From NCBI RefSeq assembly GCF_011752015.1, contig NZ_JAAIKA010000002.1, positions 124,001 through 188,000 of the forward strand: a DNA stretch of 64,000 nucleotides, read 5' to 3'. Made by a program: the position numbers and the translations under genes. This document shows positions 59,218-64,000 of the stretch, piece after piece. Source of the stretch: Canibacter zhoujuaniae (GTDB lineage Bacteria; Actinomycetota; Actinomycetes; Actinomycetales; Microbacteriaceae). The notes below the pieces were generated by a model. It saw only the letters and a list, made by a program, of their open reading frames with translations, was not told the origin of the DNA and did not search any database. The first letter of the stretch is position 1. The number at the start of each line of letters is the position of its first letter.

Positions 59218-60144
59218 ATGAAGAAGAAATTTAGTTCCGTCATTGCGGCGGCGGCAATTGCTGGTCTGCTGCTCTCTGGTTGCGCAAACGCAGAGAACAA
59301 CAGCTCAGAGGGCGCCAGCAGCGATGACGTCAACTCGATCCTGCCAATTGCGGATGAGCCGAGCACCAGCGCAAATTCAAAGCTGCACGATATGCTGCCG
59401 GAAGACCTCAAGTCAAAAGGCAAGATTGACATCGCGCTCGACCTGCCATTCCCACCGATGGAATATTACGATGAGGACGGCCGAATTATCGGTGTTGATG
59501 CTGAGCTTGGCCGTCTGCTCGGGCAAAAGCTTGATATCGGTGTCAGCTTAAACCAGCAGGCCTTTGACTCAGTTATCCCGTCTCTCCAGTCTGGCCGTCA
59601 TGACATTACTCTCTCAGGTATGAATGACACAGCCGAACGTCGTCAGGCGCTCAGTTTTGTTGAGTATGTTAACTCAGGCTTTATCATCCTTGTAAAGAAG
59701 GGCAACCCAGAAAATATCAAGAACCTCAATGATCTTTGCGGTAAGAAGGTATCACTGCAGATGGCAACCCAGCAGGGTAACGTGCTGCGCGAGATGGACT
59801 GCAACATTGAGATGACAGAGCTGCCAGATGATCCGGCTGCGCAGGAGGCTCTGCACGCCGGTCGCGTGCAGGCATACATCGCGGACGCAGCTGTTGCAGC
59901 GTATGCAGCAGCTGAAACCGATAATGGCGAGGCCTTTGATGTGATAGAGGACCCAGAGAACCCAGCTGGATACGATCCGCTATTCGTTGGTATTGGCATT
60001 CTAAAAGAACGCACTGAGCTGATTGAGGCTGTTCGTGCAGCGTTGCAGGAGCTGATCGATGAGGGTGCGTATCAGAAGGTGCTTGAGCGTTACGACATGG
60101 GCAGCTTCGCTGTAACCGAAGCAGTGGTTAACGGGGAGCGTTAA
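59218..60144 (+). CDS. Polar amino acid ABC importer, binding lipoprotein 1
   Basis: 308 residues with lipobox LLLSGC (Cys22) after MKKKFSSVIA, so anchored outside the membrane. The SBP_bac_3 fold is clear: IDIALDLPFPPMEYYDEDGR, then IIGVDAELGRLLGQKL, ALSFVEYVNSGFIILVKKGN, and a second lobe with RVQAYIADAAVAAYAA. Ligand unknown; the neighbouring lysA hints at lysine or a related amino acid. It precedes the permease by 2 nt. A near-copy lies at 62010. Confidence 0.93.
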   Translation: MKKKFSSVIAAAAIAGLLLSGCANAENNSSEGASSDDVNSILPIADEPSTSANSKLHDMLPEDLKSKGKIDIALDLPFPPMEYYDEDGRIIGVDAELGRLLGQKLDIGVSLNQQAFDSVIPSLQSGRHDITLSGMNDTAERRQALSFVEYVNSGFIILVKKGNPENIKNLNDLCGKKVSLQMATQQGNVLREMDCNIEMTELPDDPAAQEALHAGRVQAYIADAAVAAYAAAETDNGEAFDVIEDPENPAGYDPLFVGIGILKERTELIEAVRAALQELIDEGAYQKVLERYDMGSFAVTEAVVNGER

Positions 60145-60146
60145 TT

Positions 60147-61097
60147 TTGAGCGCAAGAACCGGCAGCGTGAAGCTGCACGACGACGATGTAACGGCCATT
60201 CCGTTGCGCCGGCCAGGCCGCGCCGTGAGCGCGGTGCTGGTGGTGCTGGTAGCCGGATTGCTAGCCTGGTCATTCTTCACAAACCCAAACCTTGATTGGA
60301 TGGTCGTGGGTCAGTATCTGTTTGACTCACGTGTGATCAGCGGTATCGGAGTAACGCTGGTGATGACCGTGCTTTCGATGCTGATCTCGACAGTGATCGC
60401 GATCGTCATTGCGGGCATGCGTCTTTCTGGCAATCCTGTGCTGGTGTCTGTCGCCTGGGTGTATGTGTGGGGCTTCCGCGGCACCCCAATGATGGTGCAA
60501 ATCATCTTCTGGGGTTACCTTGCCTCGCTCTACCCAATGATTGGTATCCCTGGCACCCCGCTGTATTGGGATACCAACCAGCTGATTCCACTTTTCGTTG
60601 CCGGCCTCCTGGCGCTTACTCTAAACCAGGGCGCTTACTCCTCAGAAATTGTGCGTGCGGGTATGCTGTCGGTTGATGAGGGACAGCGCGAGGCAGCGTT
60701 TTCACTGGGGATGTCACCGCTCTACACTTTCCGGCGGGTGCTGCTCCCGCAGGCAATGCGTGTGATTATTCCGCCAATGGGCAACGAACTTATTTCGATG
60801 CTGAAGAACACCTCGCTGCTGTTCGTTATCGCGATTGTTGAGCTTTACACCGCGACATCTATGATTTCGTCACAGAACTTCAAACGTGTCGAGCTCCTGA
60901 TTGTGGCAAGCCTCTGGTATCTCCTGATGACCAGCCTGTTATCAATTCCGCAGTACTACCTTGAGCGTCGTTTTGGTCGTGGCGCAAGCCGCAATTTACC
61001 GCCAACTCCGCTCCAGCGTGTGCGCAGTTTCATTCAGAGCCGTAAACCTGTGCCGGCTCCGCAACCGACAGAGGCAATTAAGGTGGTAGAACAGTGA
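60147..61097 (+). CDS. Polar amino acid ABC importer, permease
   Basis: 316 residues; HisM-type. TTG start with ggggag 8 nt upstream. About five to six membrane helices, with the EAA loop EIVRAGMLSVDEGQREAAFS and LGMSPLY that docks the ATPase. The basic C-terminal extension is soluble. Overlaps the next gene by 4 nt. A relic of its first codons remains at 62918. Confidence 0.92.
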   Translation: MSARTGSVKLHDDDVTAIPLRRPGRAVSAVLVVLVAGLLAWSFFTNPNLDWMVVGQYLFDSRVISGIGVTLVMTVLSMLISTVIAIVIAGMRLSGNPVLVSVAWVYVWGFRGTPMMVQIIFWGYLASLYPMIGIPGTPLYWDTNQLIPLFVAGLLALTLNQGAYSSEIVRAGMLSVDEGQREAAFSLGMSPLYTFRRVLLPQAMRVIIPPMGNELISMLKNTSLLFVIAIVELYTATSMISSQNFKRVELLIVASLWYLLMTSLLSIPQYYLERRFGRGASRNLPPTPLQRVRSFIQSRKPVPAPQPTEAIKVVEQ

Positions 61098-61864
61098 CAA
61101 ACCCACTTGTAGAGATCCGACGTGTGCGTAAAAGCTTTGGCGCGCACGAAGTGTTGCGCGATGTGTCACTGTCGGTTAACCCCGGCACAGTGACAGTGCT
61201 GCTCGGCCCTTCAGGCTCGGGTAAGTCAACGCTTTTGCGCTGCATTAACCACCTGGAAACCATCGACGGTGGCCGCATCATTGTTGATGGTGAGCTGATC
61301 GGTTATCGCCAAAAGGGTGGCAACATCTATGAGATGCACCCGAAAGAGATTTCGAAGCAGCGTCAGAACATCGGTATGGTGTTTCAGCGTTTCAACCTCT
61401 TCCCGCACATGACAGCGCTTGAAAATATCATTGAGGCCCCAGTTGGCCTGAACGGTAAAAACAAGAATGCGGCAAAAGAAGAGGCTATGGCGCTGCTCAG
61501 CCGTGTCGGTCTGGCAGACTTTGCCAACCACTACCCGGCGCAACTGTCAGGTGGGCAGCAGCAGCGTGTTGCGATCGCCCGCGCGCTCGCCATGAAACCC
61601 AAGCTGATGCTATTCGATGAGCCAACCAGTGCGCTCGACCCTGAGCTTGTTGGTGATGTGCTCGATGTAATGCGAGAGCTTGCGGATGAGGGCATGACCA
61701 TGATTGTGGTGACCCACGAGATTGGTTTCGCAAGAAATGTTGCCGACCAGGTTGTGTTTATGGACGGTGGCGTTGTGGTTGAGTCTGGTGACCCGGAAGA
61801 GGTTATCGGCAATCCGCAGCGGCAGCGGACGCGTAACTTCCTTGAGAATGTGAAACACGGCTAG
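61094..61864 (+). CDS. Polar amino acid ABC importer, ATPase
   Basis: 256 residues, GlnQ/HisP type. GTG start overlapping the permease stop (GTGA). Walker A GPSGSGKST, Q-loop VFQRFNLFPHMT, signature LSGGQQQRVAIARALAMKP, Walker B LMLFDEPTSALD. It powers uptake. A relic of its last 14 codons is found at 62955. Confidence 0.95.
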   Translation: MTNPLVEIRRVRKSFGAHEVLRDVSLSVNPGTVTVLLGPSGSGKSTLLRCINHLETIDGGRIIVDGELIGYRQKGGNIYEMHPKEISKQRQNIGMVFQRFNLFPHMTALENIIEAPVGLNGKNKNAAKEEAMALLSRVGLADFANHYPAQLSGGQQQRVAIARALAMKPKLMLFDEPTSALDPELVGDVLDVMRELADEGMTMIVVTHEIGFARNVADQVVFMDGGVVVESGDPEEVIGNPQRQRTRNFLENVKHG

Positions 61865-61900
61865 AAACAGTCGCAGCCAAACATCTAAAAACAGCTTGAG

Positions 61901-61945
61901 ACCCCTGTGATCCGCCCGCGCCGGCAGCATCGCGGGGGTTTCTTG
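61901..61945 (+). terminator. Terminator of the importer operon (copy 1)
   Basis: acccctgtgat (61901-61911) pairs with atcgcgggggt (61929-61939) with two wobble pairs, then ttctt. The same terminator recurs after the second binding-protein gene. Confidence 0.8.
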
Positions 61946-62009
61946 CTAAAATCGGTGTTAGTTTTAGGCTTCAAGCCGCAAATGCATTTCGATAGAAAGG
62001 CCTATAGAA

Positions 62010-62915
62010 ATGAAGAAGAAATTTAGTTCCGTTATTGCGGCGGCAATTGCCGGTCTGCTGCTCTCCGGTTGCGCAAACGCAGACGGTGCTAGCGATAGCG
62101 TCAACTCGATCCTGCCAATTGCGGATGAGCCGAGCACCAGCGCAAATTCAAAGCTGCACGATATGCTGCCGGAAGATATCAAGGCAAAAGGCAAGATTGA
62201 CATCGCGCTCGACCTGCCCTTCCCACCAATGGAGTTTCATAATGAGGAGGGCCGAATTATCGGTGTTGATGCTGAGCTTGGTCGTCTGTTTGGGCAAAAG
62301 CTTGATATCGGTGTCAGCTTAAACCAGCAGACGTTTGATTCAGTTATCCCGGCGATGGAATCTGGCCGTCATGACATTATTCTCTCGGGTATGAGTGACA
62401 CCCCCGAGCGCCGTCAGGTGCTCAGTTTTGTTGAGTATGTTAACGCTGGTTTTATCATTCTCGTCAAGAAGGGTAACCCCGACAACATCAAGAACCTCAA
62501 TGATCTTTGCGGTAAGAAGGTATCACTGCCGCTGGCCACCCAGCAGGGTAACATTCTGCGCGAGATGGACTGCGGTATTGAGATGACAGAACTGCCAGAC
62601 AATCCAGCTGCGCAGGAAGCTCTGAAGGCTGGCCGTGTGCAGGCATACATCGCGGACGCAGGTGTTGCAGCGTATGCAGCCGCTGAAACCGATAATGGCG
62701 AGGCCTTTGATGTGATCACCGATCCGGAGAATCCGGCTGGCTATGAGCCATTATTCAACGGTGTGGGCATTCTAAAAGAACGCACCGAGCTGATTGAAGC
62801 TATTCGTTTAGCGCTGCAGGAGCTGATCGATGAGGGCGTGTATCAGCAGGTGCTTGAGCGTTACGGTATGGGTAATTACGTTGTAACCGAAGCAGTTGTT
62901 AACGGGGAGCATTAA
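62010..62915 (+). CDS. Amino acid binding lipoprotein 2 (paralogue)
   Basis: 301 residues, close paralogue of the binding protein at 59218, with lipobox LLLSGC (Cys21). The linker after the Cys is shorter (NADGASDSV). Most of the two lobes is identical by eye; changes cluster in small patches such as PPMEFHNEEGR, PAMESGRHDIILSG and CGKKVSLPLATQQGN, some near likely ligand-binding loops. It has its own leader and terminator but no permease, so it would use that of copy 1. The ORF is intact. Confidence 0.93.
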   Translation: MKKKFSSVIAAAIAGLLLSGCANADGASDSVNSILPIADEPSTSANSKLHDMLPEDIKAKGKIDIALDLPFPPMEFHNEEGRIIGVDAELGRLFGQKLDIGVSLNQQTFDSVIPAMESGRHDIILSGMSDTPERRQVLSFVEYVNAGFIILVKKGNPDNIKNLNDLCGKKVSLPLATQQGNILREMDCGIEMTELPDNPAAQEALKAGRVQAYIADAGVAAYAAAETDNGEAFDVITDPENPAGYEPLFNGVGILKERTELIEAIRLALQELIDEGVYQQVLERYGMGNYVVTEAVVNGEH

Positions 62916-62917
62916 CT

Positions 62918-62996
62918 TTAAATGAAAAAATAGGCAGTGTTAGCTGTACTGCAGAAGCGGACGCGCAGCTTCCTCGAGAGTGTGAAACACAGCTAG
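62918..62996 (+). pseudogene. Scar of deleted permease and ATPase genes
   Basis: After the stop of binding protein 2, TTA (62918) aligns with the TTG start of the permease, then gaaaaaataggcagtgtt and agctgtac align with its first 11 codons, with a 1-nt deletion. At about 62950 the sequence jumps to the end of the ATPase: AAG-CGG-ACG-CGC reads KRTRSFLESVKHS then TAG (62994-62996), against RQRTRNFLENVKHG in the intact gene. The relic cannot be functional. Confidence 0.85.
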
Positions 62997-63032
62997 AGAC
63001 AGTCACAGTAAAACATCTAAAACAGCTTGAGC

Positions 63033-63076
63033 CCCCTGTGATCCGCCCTCTCTGGGCAGTATCGCAGGGGTTTCTT
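63033..63076 (+). terminator. Terminator after binding protein 2 (copy 2)
   Basis: cccctgtgat (63033-63042) pairs with atcgcagggg (63061-63070), then tttctt. It is a diverged copy of the one at 61901, with changes mainly in the loop. Confidence 0.8.
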
Positions 63077-63129
63077 GCTAGAATTGAATGTTAGATTTTC
63101 GGGCTTAAAGCCGCAAAAGTTAGGAACAT

Positions 63130-64000
63130 ATGGCCCTCGCCACTCGTGAAGATTTGCGCAACGTAGCAATTGTTGCGCACGTAGACCACGGTAAGACAAC
63201 CCTTGTAGACGCGATGTTGAAGCAGACGAACAGCTTCGATGCACACACCGAGGTCGATGACCGAGTGATGGACTCAAACGACCTTGAGCGCGAAAAAGGC
63301 ATCACCATTCTCGCGAAGAATACGGCGATTGCCTACGCCGGTGCGCACGCACAGAACGGGCCGGTGACCATTAACGTTGTCGACACCCCAGGTCACGCTG
63401 ATTTTGGTGGCGAGGTGGAGCGTGCGCTGTCGATGGTTGACGGTGTAGTGCTGCTCGTTGACGCCTCTGAGGGGCCGCTGCCGCAAACTCGTTTCGTTTT
63501 GCGGAAAGCCCTTGAGGCGAAACTGCCCGTAATTCTCGCAGTGAACAAGACCGACCGCCCCGATGCCAGAATTGCAGAGGTTGAGGGTGAGGCGCACGAC
63601 CTTTTGCTCGGGCTTGCTTCCGACCTGGTTGAAGACCACCCCGACATCGATGTAGACGCTGTGCTTGATGTGCCAACCGTATACCTGTCAGGGCGCGCTG
63701 GAGCCGCCAGCCACACCCGCCCGGTTGACGGTGAACTGCCCGATAATGACAACCTCGAACCGCTGTTTGAAACAATTTTGCAGCAGGTTCCCGCGCCGCA
63801 GTATGACGATGAGCATCCGCTGCAAGCGCACGTTACAAACCTCGACTCTTCACCGTTCCTCGGCCGTATTGCGCTTTTGCGCATTCACCACGGCAATATC
63901 AAGAAGGGTGAGACTGTCGCATGGGTTAAGCATGACGGCTCAACGCAGAACGTGCGCATTACAGAACTGATGCTGACCAAAGCGCTCACGCGATACCCAG
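63130..64000 (+). CDS. typA: Translational GTPase TypA/BipA, 5' part
   Basis: 290 codons are present and the frame is open at the window end. The ATG at 63130 has agga 4 nt upstream. G1 AHVDHGKTTLVDAML, the switch region DREKGI-like LEREKGITILAKN, G3 DTPGHADFGGEVERAL, G4 NKTDRP, then the start of domain II (QAHVTNLDSSPFLGRIALLR). TypA is a ribosome-associated GTPase important under stress. Confidence 0.97.
   Translation, partial: MALATREDLRNVAIVAHVDHGKTTLVDAMLKQTNSFDAHTEVDDRVMDSNDLEREKGITILAKNTAIAYAGAHAQNGPVTINVVDTPGHADFGGEVERALSMVDGVVLLVDASEGPLPQTRFVLRKALEAKLPVILAVNKTDRPDARIAEVEGEAHDLLLGLASDLVEDHPDIDVDAVLDVPTVYLSGRAGAASHTRPVDGELPDNDNLEPLFETILQQVPAPQYDDEHPLQAHVTNLDSSPFLGRIALLRIHHGNIKKGETVAWVKHDGSTQNVRITELMLTKALTRYP

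Larger units (their letters stand above)
59192..61983 (+). repeat. Tandem duplication, copy 1 (complete importer operon)
   Basis: The unit runs from gcatttcgatagaaaggcc before the first binding-protein gene to the terminator and leader after the ATPase gene. Copy 2 begins with the same words at 61984. It is nearly complete: binding protein, permease, ATPase, terminator and following leader. Confidence 0.8.
61984..63117 (+). repeat. Tandem duplication, copy 2 (internally deleted)
   Basis: Copy 2 of the importer unit: leader, binding protein 2, a scar with the first permease codons and last ATPase codons, then the second terminator and leader before typA. About 1.66 kb of permease and ATPase sequence is missing relative to copy 1. 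Confidence 0.8.

Overview
The window is chromosomal DNA from an actinobacterium of moderate G+C. The 16S rRNA, the actinobacterial SRP RNA, DUF3073 beside purM, a DUF4244 Flp-like pilin beside topA, and PASTA-type penicillin-binding protein all fit Actinomycetota. The 16S wording near its 5' end reads to me as Microbacteriaceae, including Tropheryma-like relatives. Genus cannot be fixed by eye. Gene density is high, several convergent genes share stop codons, and no mobile element, prophage or CRISPR array was seen.

Layout. 1-480: end of rplL, its terminator and the SRP RNA gene. 510-3844: pta-ackA on the minus strand. 3951-9156: dnaX, recR, lysC and asd. 9153-12684: metallophosphoesterase and a class A PBP, minus strand. 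12754-16592: DUF4177 protein, RidA-like protein and a reduced Tad/Flp pilus locus with a TadB-TadC fusion. 16681-20114: topA and tmk. 20207-36281: purine genes (purL, purQ, purS, purC, purD, purF, purM) interleaved with a heterodimeric ABC exporter, an SRPBCC protein with an acidic tail, a regulated lipoprotein, an SCP-like protein, tatA and DUF3073. 36431-47115: secreted protein, DEAD-box helicase, acyl-CoA oxidase-like enzyme, proline iminopeptidase, LysR-effector-domain protein, VIT-family transporter and two aminopeptidases. 47271-54893: tRNA-Glu, -Asp, -Phe, tyrS and a complete rrn operon (16S-23S-5S) without spacer tRNAs. 54990-64000: tpx, an anchored protein, a PucR-type regulator divergent from lysA, a polar amino acid ABC importer, a second copy of its binding protein, and the start of typA.

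How genes connect. lysC, asd and lysA belong to aspartate/diaminopimelate/lysine synthesis. lysA stands directly before an amino acid importer and opposite a PucR regulator, which suggests coordinated supply of an amino acid. The purine genes cover most steps to IMP except those of purN, purE/K, purB and purH, which are not here.

Most notable observations. (1) The importer operon was once duplicated in tandem. The second copy kept its binding protein, while its permease and ATPase were deleted to a scar that joins the first codons of one to the last codons of the other. (2) At least fifteen genes have a -10 box exactly 6-7 nt before the start codon and no ribosome binding site, so they look leaderless. 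(3) A lipoprotein gene has a strong promoter with a 19-bp palindrome over its -10 box and a 21-codon leader ORF whose stop overlaps the lipoprotein start. I found no obvious new multi-gene defence or mobile system.
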